From positions 50,060 to 114,059 of the IMG/VR virus record IMGVR_UViG_3300024259_000016: a stretch of DNA of 64,000 nucleotides. One strand, given 5' to 3'. The translations under genes and the position numbers were made by a program. A model generated the notes under the pieces. It was not told where the DNA came from. It did not search any database and saw only the letters and a list, made by a program, of their open reading frames with translations. Each line of letters opens with the position of its first letter. Positions within the stretch are counted from its first letter, which is position 1. Shown in pieces: positions 40,789 to 50,744 of this stretch. The DNA is from a virus.

Positions 40789-41093
40789 ATTACGTCCTGG
40801 AGCAGCCCATGGCTCCGCTGTGGGTGTGCACATTCTTTGATTTCCCTGTCAGTCGATTCGCCTACCTGTCGCTAGTCCAGACGCTGTTGATGCGTAGTGG
40901 GCAGGGCCTGTCCCTGGGATTTTCCTCCCTGCAAGAGATCAATGAGATGGACCTGACTCTCGCCTGCGAGCTTCGCCAGTTGCTAACCTCCAGCATTGAG
41001 AAGATAATGGAGGAGCAGGACCGTCCCGGATCGGGAGGCCCCGGCTCCAAGATCTCGATGCGTGATACCCTGCGTGGTTCCCAACGGAGGTAG
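40539..41093 (+). CDS. Tail assembly chaperone, -1 frameshift extension
   Basis: This frame is -1 relative to 39781-40788. Its credible coding begins near 40715 (PEERFREEARDAGWPAELDY) and continues VCTFFDFPVSRFAYLSLVQTL to RDTLRGSQRR, ending 3 bases before the tape measure. It has no own start with a ribosome site near that point, so expression through a -1 shift, as in lambda G/GT, is likely. GTTTTTT at 40698-40704 is a possible, non-canonical slip site; the real site could lie anywhere from 40539 to 40788. Confidence 0.55.
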   Translation: MVVQSGRLGPARRCPRQGTGNLGRRGYLLQLDLQRGPNGLPPGAGRWDPFGPGVFWDFGRARAQAPEERFREEARDAGWPAELDYVLEQPMAPLWVCTFFDFPVSRFAYLSLVQTLLMRSGQGLSLGFSSLQEINEMDLTLACELRQLLTSSIEKIMEEQDRPGSGGPGSKISMRDTLRGSQRR

Positions 41094-41096
41094 GCC

Positions 41097-44000
41097 GTGG
41101 CCGGCACTGTAGCGAATCTGTACTCCCGCCTGAATCTTGATGTGGTTGCCCCAACCTCGGGGGAGATCACCCGCGTCAAAAACATGGCCAAGGCCATCAC
41201 CCAGCTCGACACCGCCTACAACAAGTTCGGCAGGACCATGTCAGCCCAGACCGTGGTCGGAGGCATCAAGCAGATGAACGCCTTCACCCGGACCTCGGCG
41301 GCGGGCTTTGCCCTGGCCACGGCCGAGATCGAGAGGATGCGCCTGGAGATGGCTCAGGCCCGACGGGAAGCCGTCCAGACAGGTCATGCCATGGCTGGAG
41401 CCGGCCAGCGGGTCGTCCAGCGGACTGCAGGTGCTTCAGCTCCTCGTGCGGGGGGCGGGGCCGGAATGGGTGGGAGCGGGGGCGGAGGACGGCGTCTGGG
41501 GGCGACCAGGGCACGCGCAGCTGGCGCCAGGGGGATGCAGGGGGGTGGACGGCGTCTGGGGGCGACCAGGGCACGCGCAGCTGGCGCCAGGGGGGTGCAG
41601 GGGGGTGGAGGGGGGTTCCGGAACATCGCCGGAGCCTTTGTGGGGATGCTCGTCGGTGGCGCTCTGTTCCGGGGCATGGGTGTATTCGTCAACAAGAGCA
41701 AGGAAATGGAGCTGGCCCTGACCCAGATCCGTGCTCTGACCCGGGCCACCAGCATGGAGATGTCCGGATACGAAAAGCAGATCCTGAGGGTAGCCAGCCT
41801 GACTCCCTTCGATCCGAAGGAGATCGCTGAGGCAGCTCTGTCCCTGCGGCGCCTGACTGGCTCATCGTCGGCTGCTCTGGCCACCTTGAGGGAGACGGCC
41901 TCGCTGTCTGTGGCATCGTTCGGGAAGTTGTCGTTGCAGCAGTCCGCGGCCTTCATGGGGCGTATGGTTGCAACAGGTGGCAGCGCCAAGGTGGCCAAGG
42001 GGCGGGCCGCCCAGCTCTTTGGCCTTGGTCGTGCCCTCGGTGTCGGGATCGAAGACTTCGCCCCGGTGGCTGGTCAGCTGGGGGCCGCTGCCTTCCGCGG
42101 GCAGCAGGACTTCTTGACCACAAGCTCCGTCTTTGCCGTGGCTAGCCAGCTCCAGGGGTCGAACCGTCGGGCCGCCACCCAGACCTTCCGCCTGATGTCC
42201 GAGCTGGGCCGCGGCCGAGCTGAAGAGGGTCTAAGACGTATTGGGGTGTCCACCCGTGCCGGTGGGAAGATCCGAGGCATCGACCAGATTCTCGGTGACA
42301 TCATGGACCGCATGATGGGAACCGGGAAGTTCGGGGGCAAGGGGAAGCTCGGGACCCAGGCCGTCATGGATGCTCTGTCGTCGAAGACCCCAGCTGGGGT
42401 GCCGATTGGGGAGCGGTCGATCCGGCCGCTGGTCATGGCCATCCAGAGGTTCACCCAGGGCGTGAAAATTCAAGGCAAGGGTGTGCTGTACGGACGGGAG
42501 GCTCTAGCAGCTCTGAGGGATGAAGCAAAGCAAGCCAAGAACATCATCGACATGATCGCCGAGCAGAGGCTCCAGACTCTGAGTGGGCAGATCGAACTGA
42601 TGGCTGAAGAGATGGGTAAGGCGGCCCGTGTCGTCGGCGACATGTTCACGCCGGCCCTCAAGACAGTCGTGACCGGCTTGAAGGGAATCGCCGCGGGCTT
42701 CCAGTCCTTGGCCAACAACTCCGTGTTCGGTGCCCTGTTTGGAATGCTGACGAAGGTAGGTGTTGTTGGGGGTTCTTTGTTTGCCTCGGTAGCTCTGCTC
42801 AAGGGCGCCAAGGGGTTGCTGACGAACGTGTCTCAATACATCGGGGTGAGCAAAGCTGCGGGTTGGGCGGGGGGACTGCTTGCCGCGGCTCCTATGGTCA
42901 ATCCTTACGTCGGGACATACGCGAGGCCTAAGAGTATGCGTTCAGGTCTCGGGGGGCAAATTGGGGGATTTGGGCCAGTAGGTCGTGGTATCGGCAGCGG
43001 TGCTGGCGCTGCCGTCTGGGGTGCAACGATGGGCCTCGGGAAATTCGCTGCTGGACTTGGTATTGCCTACGGCGCGATCCTGGCCTTCGAGGAGGTCTTG
43101 TCCCTGGCCACCAAGGGTTGGAAGGAGTACTGGGCGGACAAACGAGGGGGGGCTGCTGTTGAAGCTGCTCGTCGTGGAGGAGGAATGGCCTTCGAGGCGT
43201 TCGGCGTCAAGGGGGTGAAAGGGTTGGGACGTAAGGATGCAATGGCATTTGCTGATGCCTACCAGGCCAAGTTCGGCCAGAACTTTGGCACGGAGATGAC
43301 GAAGTTTCAGAAGGAGTGGGCCGGCTGGCGTCTCAAGTTCCACAAGGAGATCATGGGGAGTGAAGTTGCCAAGACCACCATGCAGATTCAGAAGCAGATC
43401 AACTTGACTGCACGTCAGGTCACACTGCAAAAGGAACTCAACAACACCTTCCAGTACGGCTTTGAAAAGATGAACAAGGTGTTGCAGGAGACCAAGGCGC
43501 TGGCTGCCTATGAGCCCCCTGTCATCAAGTGGGGAACCTACCGTACAGCCACTCGGATGATGCAGAAGGCTGCTGTCGGAGGTCGGCTCGGGTCGACTGA
43601 GCAACGTATGGCCCAGACGGTTGTTGCTTCGTCTCCTGAGGCTGAGATGCTGATGGAGAAGGCGGCCACCGGGATGGCTACTCCGCGAGAGCATGCTCGG
43701 TTAATGAAGCTGCTGCAGGTCCGGCAGGCCGTCCTCACTCATATGGGGACTATGGGTGTCGGCGGGTTCACCAAAGGCTTCGCCGGCAAGCACGGTAAGG
43801 GGGTGTTGGGTCAGGTTGCTGGCATCGGGACCCCACAGAATTTGCAGTATTCCAATCTCCTCACCCTGGCTGCGGGGGGGAAATATCGAGGCGGCCATGG
43901 AAGTTTTGTTCCGGGGTACAACCAGAATGTGGCCGGTCTCCCCGGTGGTCCTCAGGAAAAGAGTGGGGACTTCGGTCTGTTCGGCTCTGTCCTTGGTATG

Positions 44001-44456
44001 CCCTTCGGCCGCGGAGGGGGGACTCGGATCGGGGGGGACCTTGGACCTGGCCCAAAAGCTGGACTACATTTTGGGGGGGTTGCTGCATTAGTCAAACAAG
44101 CATCGCCCCACCCTGGTCCTGGTCCGAAAGCAGGCATACATTACGGCGGGATTGCGGCAATGACTGCCCAGGCATCATCAGCCATTAATGCTCCCCAGAG
44201 TCGAAAGGCCGAGATTGAAAAAGGGGTTGAAGCAGATTACACAGCGATGGTTGAGGCGGGGGTCGGCTTTGTTGCGGGCCAGCAGGCCAAGAGAATGAAT
44301 CAGGCACTTGAGGCTGCCTTGGCACATGAAAAGTTAGCCTCAGCCATGGCTGAGGGTATCCGCCGGGCGGGGGTGCTCCCTGTCCGTAATGAAGGTTCGG
44401 GGGATCCGTTGACCAACGATGGCCGACGCCCTGACGGGCCCGGAGGAACTCTCTGA
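41097..44456 (+). CDS. Tape measure protein
   Basis: 1119 residues from a GTG. A helical N-terminus, an Ala/Arg/Gly-rich segment with a perfect 20-residue duplication (about 130-170), then a TP901-like core (LTGSSSAALATLRETASLS, ATQTFRLMSELGRGRAEEGL) and hydrophobic segments near residues 540-640. The C-terminal third has GPGPKAGxHxGG repeats. Its length fixes tail length and it guides DNA exit. It is the longest gene here and precedes the baseplate hub genes, as expected. Confidence 0.9.
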   Translation: MAGTVANLYSRLNLDVVAPTSGEITRVKNMAKAITQLDTAYNKFGRTMSAQTVVGGIKQMNAFTRTSAAGFALATAEIERMRLEMAQARREAVQTGHAMAGAGQRVVQRTAGASAPRAGGGAGMGGSGGGGRRLGATRARAAGARGMQGGGRRLGATRARAAGARGVQGGGGGFRNIAGAFVGMLVGGALFRGMGVFVNKSKEMELALTQIRALTRATSMEMSGYEKQILRVASLTPFDPKEIAEAALSLRRLTGSSSAALATLRETASLSVASFGKLSLQQSAAFMGRMVATGGSAKVAKGRAAQLFGLGRALGVGIEDFAPVAGQLGAAAFRGQQDFLTTSSVFAVASQLQGSNRRAATQTFRLMSELGRGRAEEGLRRIGVSTRAGGKIRGIDQILGDIMDRMMGTGKFGGKGKLGTQAVMDALSSKTPAGVPIGERSIRPLVMAIQRFTQGVKIQGKGVLYGREALAALRDEAKQAKNIIDMIAEQRLQTLSGQIELMAEEMGKAARVVGDMFTPALKTVVTGLKGIAAGFQSLANNSVFGALFGMLTKVGVVGGSLFASVALLKGAKGLLTNVSQYIGVSKAAGWAGGLLAAAPMVNPYVGTYARPKSMRSGLGGQIGGFGPVGRGIGSGAGAAVWGATMGLGKFAAGLGIAYGAILAFEEVLSLATKGWKEYWADKRGGAAVEAARRGGGMAFEAFGVKGVKGLGRKDAMAFADAYQAKFGQNFGTEMTKFQKEWAGWRLKFHKEIMGSEVAKTTMQIQKQINLTARQVTLQKELNNTFQYGFEKMNKVLQETKALAAYEPPVIKWGTYRTATRMMQKAAVGGRLGSTEQRMAQTVVASSPEAEMLMEKAATGMATPREHARLMKLLQVRQAVLTHMGTMGVGGFTKGFAGKHGKGVLGQVAGIGTPQNLQYSNLLTLAAGGKYRGGHGSFVPGYNQNVAGLPGGPQEKSGDFGLFGSVLGMPFGRGGGTRIGGDLGPGPKAGLHFGGVAALVKQASPHPGPGPKAGIHYGGIAAMTAQASSAINAPQSRKAEIEKGVEADYTAMVEAGVGFVAGQQAKRMNQALEAALAHEKLASAMAEGIRRAGVLPVRNEGSGDPLTNDGRRPDGPGGTL
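41488..41607 (+). repeat. 60-bp tandem duplication in the tape measure gene
   Basis: Two adjacent 60-bp units (41488 and 41548), identical apart from scattered single-base differences such as GGGGGATGCAG versus GGGGGGTGCAG. The reading frame is kept, adding a 20-residue Ala/Arg/Gly-rich unit. Confidence 0.8.
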
Positions 44457-45118
44457 TGTCGGGTAAAGGGACAGAGCCTACTCGAGCAAGAGCGCGATTG
44501 AGGTTTGCCGACCTAATGGACCCGTCGGACTACATCACTGCCTTATACAATCCAACACAGTTGGATCAGAAGATCCAAGCGCGGACAGGCAGCCCCAAGC
44601 CGATTGGGGGGGCGGCGGTCCCCCAATATGAGGGGACGGATGGATTCGAAACCTTCTCCATTGTGCTCCAGCATTCTGAGCGCAGGATGCTCGACAAGAT
44701 GCGGCACGGAGGGAAAAAGTCGAAGGACCGATGGACAGATCGGGACGAAGCTGAGCTCCCGATGGCCGAACGGTGGCTCATCTCGAAGCTGCATCCACGG
44801 GGGTACGGCCTGGCCCCGTCTCGGCTGATGCTTCTGTGGCCTAATACCTGCACCATGTTGATTTCTGTAGATGCTGTGCAGCGGTCCATCGTTCGATGGG
44901 ACGAAGACCTGGTCCCGCGACAGGGTACGTTAATAGTAACTGTCACTGAGCATGTCGAGGGCCTCCGCACAGCGGGGTATGTGATGGCCCAGGGCATGTC
45001 AGGGATTGGCCTCGGGGGTATCTATAATGCACTCAACAGTCTCGGTGTCGACGGAGGAGTCGGGGCTGTGGGTCTTGGTATAGGGAGTGGGGGACAGGGA
45101 GGGACCAGTGGCCAATAG
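44456..45118 (+). CDS. Baseplate hub-proximal / tube-initiator protein
   Basis: 220 residues, start overlapping the tape measure stop. ARLRFADLMDPSDYITALYNPTQ and GFETFSIVLQHSERRMLDKM match the N-terminal pattern of contractile injection system tube proteins. The tail from about 185 is glycine-rich. It probably joins tube and baseplate. Confidence 0.6.
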   Translation: MSGKGTEPTRARARLRFADLMDPSDYITALYNPTQLDQKIQARTGSPKPIGGAAVPQYEGTDGFETFSIVLQHSERRMLDKMRHGGKKSKDRWTDRDEAELPMAERWLISKLHPRGYGLAPSRLMLLWPNTCTMLISVDAVQRSIVRWDEDLVPRQGTLIVTVTEHVEGLRTAGYVMAQGMSGIGLGGIYNALNSLGVDGGVGAVGLGIGSGGQGGTSGQ

Positions 45119-45494
45119 TGCATCCAGGAGTGATCTGGCGGCCTATGATGTTGGGGGCCTTGGTCGGCACGGCTATATTTATGAAGGAACAGATGGTCGT
45201 ATGGTGTTGTCCGTCCCGGAGAGACTGCCCAACCTGGAGATGGTCGGCGAGGCGTTTCCCGAGGCGTATGAGTGCAAGGGGTGGGAGCTGCCGATGTCTT
45301 TGCCGGGAATGTTCTACCGGGGGATCCTCGGTAGGCCTATCGACGCCTGGGAGATCATTGCTCAGTTCCAGGAGGACCCGATTGAGGACCCGTTTGAACC
45401 GCTGGCCCGGGGGAGGATTATCATGATCCCACCCATCGAGTACTTCTCAATCGCCTATGGGTCATCTTTGTCCGAGCAACCCGAGTTGGGGTAA
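45108..45494 (+). CDS. LysM-like / gp53-like baseplate protein
   Basis: 128 residues from GTG 45108 (VANSASRSDL; GGGAGGGA just ahead). MFYRGILGRPIDAWEIIAQFQEDPIE and ARGRIIMIPPIEYF resemble the LysM-like domain of T4 gp53-type baseplate wedge proteins. It overlaps the previous gene by 11 bases. Between the tube-initiator and hub genes. Confidence 0.6.
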   Translation: MANSASRSDLAAYDVGGLGRHGYIYEGTDGRMVLSVPERLPNLEMVGEAFPEAYECKGWELPMSLPGMFYRGILGRPIDAWEIIAQFQEDPIEDPFEPLARGRIIMIPPIEYFSIAYGSSLSEQPELG

Positions 45495-45497
45495 GAC

Positions 45498-46970
45498 ATG
45501 CCGGCCACTGATTTCCAGACCTGGAATCCTGTCTTCAATGTACAGGTGCTGCAGGGCAAGATTGGCCCCCGGGCCTTTCTGGAGAGAGTGCTGCGTGTCA
45601 AGTATGTGGACCGAATCAAAGAGTATGATCAGCTTGAGATGGATGTCCTGAACCACGACGGGCTCTTCTCTGACCATAGGTCATTGTCCGCCGGGATGAT
45701 CATCGCTATCAAGTTGGGGTACATCGACGGCACATTTCCGTGGAAGGTATTTGTTTTAAACCGACAGCGAGGGGGAGTCGGAGTTCGTGCTCATGGCGAG
45801 GGGCGCCATACGGTTGGGCAGAATGAGAGTGTGGCTACTCTGTTCGGCCGGAACAGGAATGCCAAGGGCGGCAAGATGCCGCAAGGATGGAAGCTGAATC
45901 GTCGGAACCCACCTGGTGTCCAGATTGTTCGAACGGATAGCAAGGGTCAAATTCGAAAGTCCCGACGAGCCTTCGCCGCCACGAGCGACCTAATGGGGAT
46001 GGAGATGCAACTTGGCGAGTCCGGGACAAAGGGCCCCCGGATCATCGTCGCCAAGTCCTCCTCTGCAGCTGTGCAAGAGATCGCCCGCCGGGCCGGCTTC
46101 AACCCTAGTGGTATCTTGGTCCAGACCACCTCGGACCATCTGGAGCGTATCGAAATTCCCGCTGGTCGGGCCGATGCGGACCACCTGCAGATCATGGCGG
46201 ACCAGTTCGGCTTCCAGTTCAAGATCGACGACGAGGGAGTACTCCACTGGCATTCCCCAACCTGGGAAGGAGACCGGGAGAAGGGGGAACCTGTTGAAAG
46301 TTCAGTCTATGGGGCAGGGCAAGATTTACTCAAGCTCTCCATCGATTCGGACTTCCGGCTCCCTATGCCCAAGAAGGTTAAGCGCACCGGTGTGGACCCG
46401 AAGACCCGCAAGGTGATCGTGCGGGACGCTGAGATGGAACAGGTCACCCGGTCCATTAATATGGGGACTGGCTATGTTCAGGACCTTGGGCTTGTGCCTG
46501 GAGGGGGGGCCGGGACGTCACTGCCGGCTGCGCATCGGGATGCCATCATGAGGAACTATGTGTATCCGGCGTTGGCCAACTCCCCTATTCAGGTATCTGA
46601 CCAGGCCAAGAGGGACTTCATCCATAAACTCTCCCAGGGCTTCATGCTCTCTGCAGAAGATGTTGGCAACCCCCGTTTGCAAGCAGGTAAGACTCGTCGA
46701 ATTGGAGGGACTGGCTCCATTTTCTGTGATGGTGTCTGGCTCATCGGGGAGGCCCATCATACGCTCCAGCCGGGTCAACCAGGCGGGGGGGGTGGGATTG
46801 TCTACGGGACCAACACCCGCCTGAAACTTCCCCCCGAGGACAAAAGGAGAAAAGACATAGAGGTTGTCAAGACGGGGGGGCAAAAGTGGTGGCAGGTGAC
46901 GCGTAACATCCAGATTGGAACTGGGTACGTTACGGGCCGCAAACGGATGAGAGCTGGGGGAGGAACCTGA
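45498..46970 (+). CDS. Baseplate hub protein (gpD/gp27-like)
   Basis: 490 residues. The N-terminal RVKYVDRIKEYDQLEMDVLNHDG is the usual barrel start of hub proteins. Around 190-240, VQEIARRAGFNPSGILVQ and ADHLQIMADQFGFQFKIDDEG fit the phage late-control gene D / VgrG gp27 region. The C-terminal half is less conserved. Precedes the spike gene, as in other contractile systems. Confidence 0.75.
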   Translation: MPATDFQTWNPVFNVQVLQGKIGPRAFLERVLRVKYVDRIKEYDQLEMDVLNHDGLFSDHRSLSAGMIIAIKLGYIDGTFPWKVFVLNRQRGGVGVRAHGEGRHTVGQNESVATLFGRNRNAKGGKMPQGWKLNRRNPPGVQIVRTDSKGQIRKSRRAFAATSDLMGMEMQLGESGTKGPRIIVAKSSSAAVQEIARRAGFNPSGILVQTTSDHLERIEIPAGRADADHLQIMADQFGFQFKIDDEGVLHWHSPTWEGDREKGEPVESSVYGAGQDLLKLSIDSDFRLPMPKKVKRTGVDPKTRKVIVRDAEMEQVTRSINMGTGYVQDLGLVPGGGAGTSLPAAHRDAIMRNYVYPALANSPIQVSDQAKRDFIHKLSQGFMLSAEDVGNPRLQAGKTRRIGGTGSIFCDGVWLIGEAHHTLQPGQPGGGGGIVYGTNTRLKLPPEDKRRKDIEVVKTGGQKWWQVTRNIQIGTGYVTGRKRMRAGGGT

Positions 46971-46974
46971 GACG

Positions 46975-47622
46975 ATGGGCGAACGCATCAGTGGCTTTAT
47001 ACCTGGAATTGTAACCGATCGGGCTGATCCTGATGGACTGCACAGGGTACGGGCTCGCCTTCCTGGATACTATGAAGAAGCCACTCCATTCTGGATCTGG
47101 CCGGGCAATGTGCCAGGGTCAAGCATCAGCGAGGACGGCAAAGTTCAGGGGTCGTGTTATCCACCCCCCAGGGTTGGGTCGATGATTGATGTGACCTTTG
47201 CCTGGGGGGAATGGGATCGTCCTGATGCCTACGCCAAGTACTTTCCCTCCCACTTCACTCTTGGCGAGGACGGGTCAGTGCAGGGGCCACCTTCCGTGTT
47301 CAACCCTGACGTAGATGTTGCGAAGCGGCGAGAGCGGGTGTGTATCTGGGAGGATGATAAGTTTGTATTCTCTGTTCAAGAGGAAGGTGTTGAGGGAGTG
47401 GATGGAGAACACACCATGACCATGGCATCAAAGAGTGGCCTGACCAAAGTCCAGATTGTGAGGGGTGGTGGTCAGACAGGGACCGGAGAGATCCTGAGGA
47501 TTGAGGGTCGAGCTGGGATCAAGATCTTCGCCATGGGGTCCATCAACATCGATGCGAAGTTGGGGGTTGAAATTCAGGGACGCAAGGTCACCAAGGGTGG
47601 CCTGAACAATGGAACTATCTGA
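46975..47622 (+). CDS. Baseplate spike protein (gpV/gp5-like OB fold)
   Basis: 215 residues. GFIPGIVTDRADPDGLHRVRARLPG and PPPRVGSMIDVTFAWGEWDRPD form the oligonucleotide-binding fold at the top of gp5/gpV spikes. The C-terminus has short repeated strands (LRIEGRAGIKIFAMGSINID) fitting a trimeric beta helix. It would pierce the outer membrane. It overlaps the next gene by one base. Confidence 0.8.
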   Translation: MGERISGFIPGIVTDRADPDGLHRVRARLPGYYEEATPFWIWPGNVPGSSISEDGKVQGSCYPPPRVGSMIDVTFAWGEWDRPDAYAKYFPSHFTLGEDGSVQGPPSVFNPDVDVAKRRERVCIWEDDKFVFSVQEEGVEGVDGEHTMTMASKSGLTKVQIVRGGGQTGTGEILRIEGRAGIKIFAMGSINIDAKLGVEIQGRKVTKGGLNNGTI

Positions 47623-48638
47623 TGGCTGATGATCCCTCCCTGGAAGCACTCGACGTAATCTGCCGGCCGCTTCCTGTCCCGGAGACCCTACCAGAGTTGG
47701 AGCTTCCGAACTTTGGTGCCCTGCGTAAGGCCTGGGGGTCTTTAGCTCAGGTGCCCGACACAGGGGACCTACTGTGTGAGTTCCAGGACATGATCGCCCC
47801 GGCCATGGCATCGATTCGTCGATGGATGGTTCTGCAGAAGCTCGCCCAGCAGATTTCCAAGTGCTTCCAAGTAATCCCCGATTCGATCATGACTCTGTCG
47901 CCAGATCCTATCTTCGACTGCATCGAGAACCTGACCAAGTATGTGCTTGAGATTGTCAAGTCTCTTCCCCCCCTGGCTTACGTTCAATACGGAATGACGA
48001 TTGCTCGGTACTGCATCCTGTTCATTGACGAGATCTTTCTCCTGTTACAGGCCATGAATCAGATCATTGCAGACTACCAGTCGATCGCCTCGGATGCTCT
48101 ACTCCTTATGGACAAGGAACTTCAGGGTCAGATTCCGTGTGCGGCAACCGACATGCTTGCACCTGTCGCAACAATCTCTGACCAGATGCTTTTTATTGGA
48201 CCCGCCATGTCCGTCCTTCTAGAGCCCTTCCTTCTGCTACCTGGAGGCCAACTCCTCAAGCCCATGATCGATCAGTTCAAGGACATGGAAGACTTCATGA
48301 AGGACATCAAGGATCAGATTCAGCAGGGGGGTGCGCCAACTCCGTTCCCCCCGCCCCCATCCTTCATAAGTATCATCGCTGGTGGTCCAACCGGGGAATC
48401 CCCGCCCTTCCTCCCAATCCCCCCGTTAGGACCTATGGTGTCGGTCATCGGATTTAATCGGTATCTCTTGGTCGAGATCTACAACTTCCTAAAACCCCTG
48501 GCCTCTGGAGTAATTGTCAAGCCCATTTTCATTGATGGAGTCCCGCGGCCCATGCTTATCGATGTCCAGTCTGGTGCTGTGATCGGCCCTCCGTTCATGG
48601 ACATCCTGGATAACCTCCCCACCTTCGAGTATTTCTAG
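47622..48638 (+). CDS. Probable baseplate or spike-associated protein, 338 aa
   Basis: Coupled to the spike gene by one-base overlap. Long helices with hydrophobic faces (YVQYGMTIARYCILFIDEIFLLLQAM) alternate with proline-rich stretches (PTPFPPPPSFIS). No signal peptide. Position between spike and gp25-like wedge suggests a baseplate component. Family not recognised. Confidence 0.55.
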   Translation: MADDPSLEALDVICRPLPVPETLPELELPNFGALRKAWGSLAQVPDTGDLLCEFQDMIAPAMASIRRWMVLQKLAQQISKCFQVIPDSIMTLSPDPIFDCIENLTKYVLEIVKSLPPLAYVQYGMTIARYCILFIDEIFLLLQAMNQIIADYQSIASDALLLMDKELQGQIPCAATDMLAPVATISDQMLFIGPAMSVLLEPFLLLPGGQLLKPMIDQFKDMEDFMKDIKDQIQQGGAPTPFPPPPSFISIIAGGPTGESPPFLPIPPLGPMVSVIGFNRYLLVEIYNFLKPLASGVIVKPIFIDGVPRPMLIDVQSGAVIGPPFMDILDNLPTFEYF

Positions 48639-48666
48639 GGGATAAATGAGGTAGAATAGGGAGATC

Positions 48667-49146
48667 ATGAACGGAGCTGGCCAAAATCCATCACAGAATA
48701 TTGCAAGGATGCCTCCAGGGTTGCGCGCCCAGGCATTGTCGTGGCCACTGACCTTCGTTGGGCCTCAGATGCTCACGACGCAGGGAGTGGGACGTGTACG
48801 GCAAGCCCTCGAGCATCTTGTCAGGACACCAATGGGGGCCTACTGGATTGACCTGGAGTATGGGACCATCTTTGATGCGGTCCGGACGCAGCACATGACC
48901 CAGTCCTCTTCTGATGGGGGAGTCTTGTCTGGGGGGCTGGTAGATAGCGCTGTGGCCCACTTCCAGCGCCAGGTGAGCATCTACTGTCCAGGTATTGTGC
49001 TACACTCAGTCCATATGTTCAGGCAGTCGGGTGCTCGACTGCGAGTGGATATTGTCTGGACGGTCAAGTCCCTCCGAGGTCAGGGAGCTCTCGGGGCACT
49101 GCCTGATGGCGGAGGGCTGGGTAGCTCCTTGTCAGTGGTGCTCTAA
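48667..49146 (+). CDS. Baseplate wedge protein, gp25-like
   Basis: 159 residues. LTTQGVGRVRQALEHLVRTPMG and YWIDLEYGTIFD, then RVDIVWTVKSL, follow the gp25/GpW lysozyme-like wedge fold. The ATG has GGGAGATC before it. Directly precedes the baseplate J gene, the typical order. Confidence 0.75.
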   Translation: MNGAGQNPSQNIARMPPGLRAQALSWPLTFVGPQMLTTQGVGRVRQALEHLVRTPMGAYWIDLEYGTIFDAVRTQHMTQSSSDGGVLSGGLVDSAVAHFQRQVSIYCPGIVLHSVHMFRQSGARLRVDIVWTVKSLRGQGALGALPDGGGLGSSLSVVL

Positions 49147-50739
49147 ATGTACAGACCTCTCGTCCCGGAAGATGACCTGATTCTGGTCCAGCAGGATCGT
49201 GAGTCCATTCGTGCTCGCCAGGCTTGGATGGCAGCTCGGGCACATGACGGTTGGGTTGACCAGTCGTTGGCCAGTGCGGAAAACGTCCTGTTAGAAGGCC
49301 AGGCCCTTGTCGGGGGGGCGGCTTTCTCCCTGATCAATGAGCGTGCACGCCAGCTTACCTTCGCCCAGGTCACCGATCGGTTAATGTGCATCCGGAAGAT
49401 CCGACCGAGTGGGTTGTCTATGTCCGGAGCAAAGGCTGCCATCGTTCCGGGCTACTTCTCGACGGCCGGCGCCGCTGCAGCCCCGAAGCGCATTTTTCTC
49501 CCCGGGGCAGGGGAGGTGCAGCCGATTCGTCTGCAGTCCGGACAGGGGATTTGGCAACTGGCTTCCACAGGGGTTTCCGAGATCACTGGTGGCTCCATCC
49601 AGTCCCCCTCTCTGACACTGGAGCAATCAGACTCACACGAAGCCATCGAACAGGCATCAGGATTTCCGGGGCAGATTATTGTCCTCGGGCACTGGCCTGT
49701 GATTCCAGCCTCCATTGTCGTGTCCGATCCAAACGGGCCCTTTGACCGGGTCCGCCCTGACACTGGTCTCCCTTGGATCAGTCCTTTGGAGATGGGGAAT
49801 AGCGACCGGGGATACATCATCCTCATCGACAACTACGGCAAGGCGTACCTGCAATTCGGGGATGGTATTCATGGTGTAATGGGCGAAGGGGACATCGAGA
49901 TTCTGTACAAGACTGGAGGTGGGAAAGACAACGCCGTGGTCGCCGGTGCCCGATGGACCATCTTGGATGCCGTGTACAACGAGGACGGTGATAAGGTCAC
50001 TGTTCAGTTCACCAATTCGGCACCATCCTCCGGGGGTCTCGACCAGATGTCTGTTGAGGAGGCCCGGGTACGGATGCCTGCCCAGATTCGTGCTTGGGAG
50101 CGGACTGTTAACGAAGTTGACGCCGAGGCTATGGCGGAGACGGTCGGGGGGGTAGGTCAATCGGCCCTGATTACCTCAAACCATGTCGCAGGTGTCCCCG
50201 AGGATGTAGGACGTTTATACATCGTGGCCCTCGGATCACAATACTCTGATTCGCTGTATTACCCCCCTGCTGCTCCTACAGATTCCCAACGAGATGCCAT
50301 CGGGGCCATCTTTGCACCTGGGGGGGCGGCGCCGGGTTTGATGGGGACCCGAATAGATGTCTTTGATGCTGTCTTCAAGACAGTCAACATCGTAGTTCAG
50401 GTCTATAAGGCTGCAGGGGTTTCCCAGACCGCGGCGAGGAGTGCCATCGTTCGTGCATTGCAGATGCACTTCGCCATTGCCGATAGCGAGCGTGCCCCCC
50501 TGTACACCGTAGACTTCGGATTCCGCTTGACAGATTCCGGTGGGACCATCACCTCCCAGATGGCCTGGTCTGGCATCTTCGAGGTGATCGCCGGGACATC
50601 TGCTGTAGCGAGCATTCCCCCCGACGACGAGAACCTGGTCTTGAATGGAACCCGCGGCTCGGTTGTTTTGGGTTATGAGGAGTTCCCAGTGCTCGGAACG
50701 GTCACCATCTGGGACATGGATGAGGGTGTGGAGATCTAA
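49147..50739 (+). CDS. Baseplate J-like wedge protein
   Basis: 530 residues. ENVLLEGQALVGGAAFSLINERARQ, then GYIILIDNYGKAYLQFGDGIHG and MSVEEARVRMPAQIRAWERTVNEVD are hallmarks of gpJ/gp6 proteins, the last being the most conserved block. AARSAIVRALQMHFA near the end also fits. It forms wedge arms of the baseplate. The ATG follows the previous stop by 0-1 bases. Confidence 0.85.
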   Translation: MYRPLVPEDDLILVQQDRESIRARQAWMAARAHDGWVDQSLASAENVLLEGQALVGGAAFSLINERARQLTFAQVTDRLMCIRKIRPSGLSMSGAKAAIVPGYFSTAGAAAAPKRIFLPGAGEVQPIRLQSGQGIWQLASTGVSEITGGSIQSPSLTLEQSDSHEAIEQASGFPGQIIVLGHWPVIPASIVVSDPNGPFDRVRPDTGLPWISPLEMGNSDRGYIILIDNYGKAYLQFGDGIHGVMGEGDIEILYKTGGGKDNAVVAGARWTILDAVYNEDGDKVTVQFTNSAPSSGGLDQMSVEEARVRMPAQIRAWERTVNEVDAEAMAETVGGVGQSALITSNHVAGVPEDVGRLYIVALGSQYSDSLYYPPAAPTDSQRDAIGAIFAPGGAAPGLMGTRIDVFDAVFKTVNIVVQVYKAAGVSQTAARSAIVRALQMHFAIADSERAPLYTVDFGFRLTDSGGTITSQMAWSGIFEVIAGTSAVASIPPDDENLVLNGTRGSVVLGYEEFPVLGTVTIWDMDEGVEI

Positions 50740-50744
50740 TCGGG

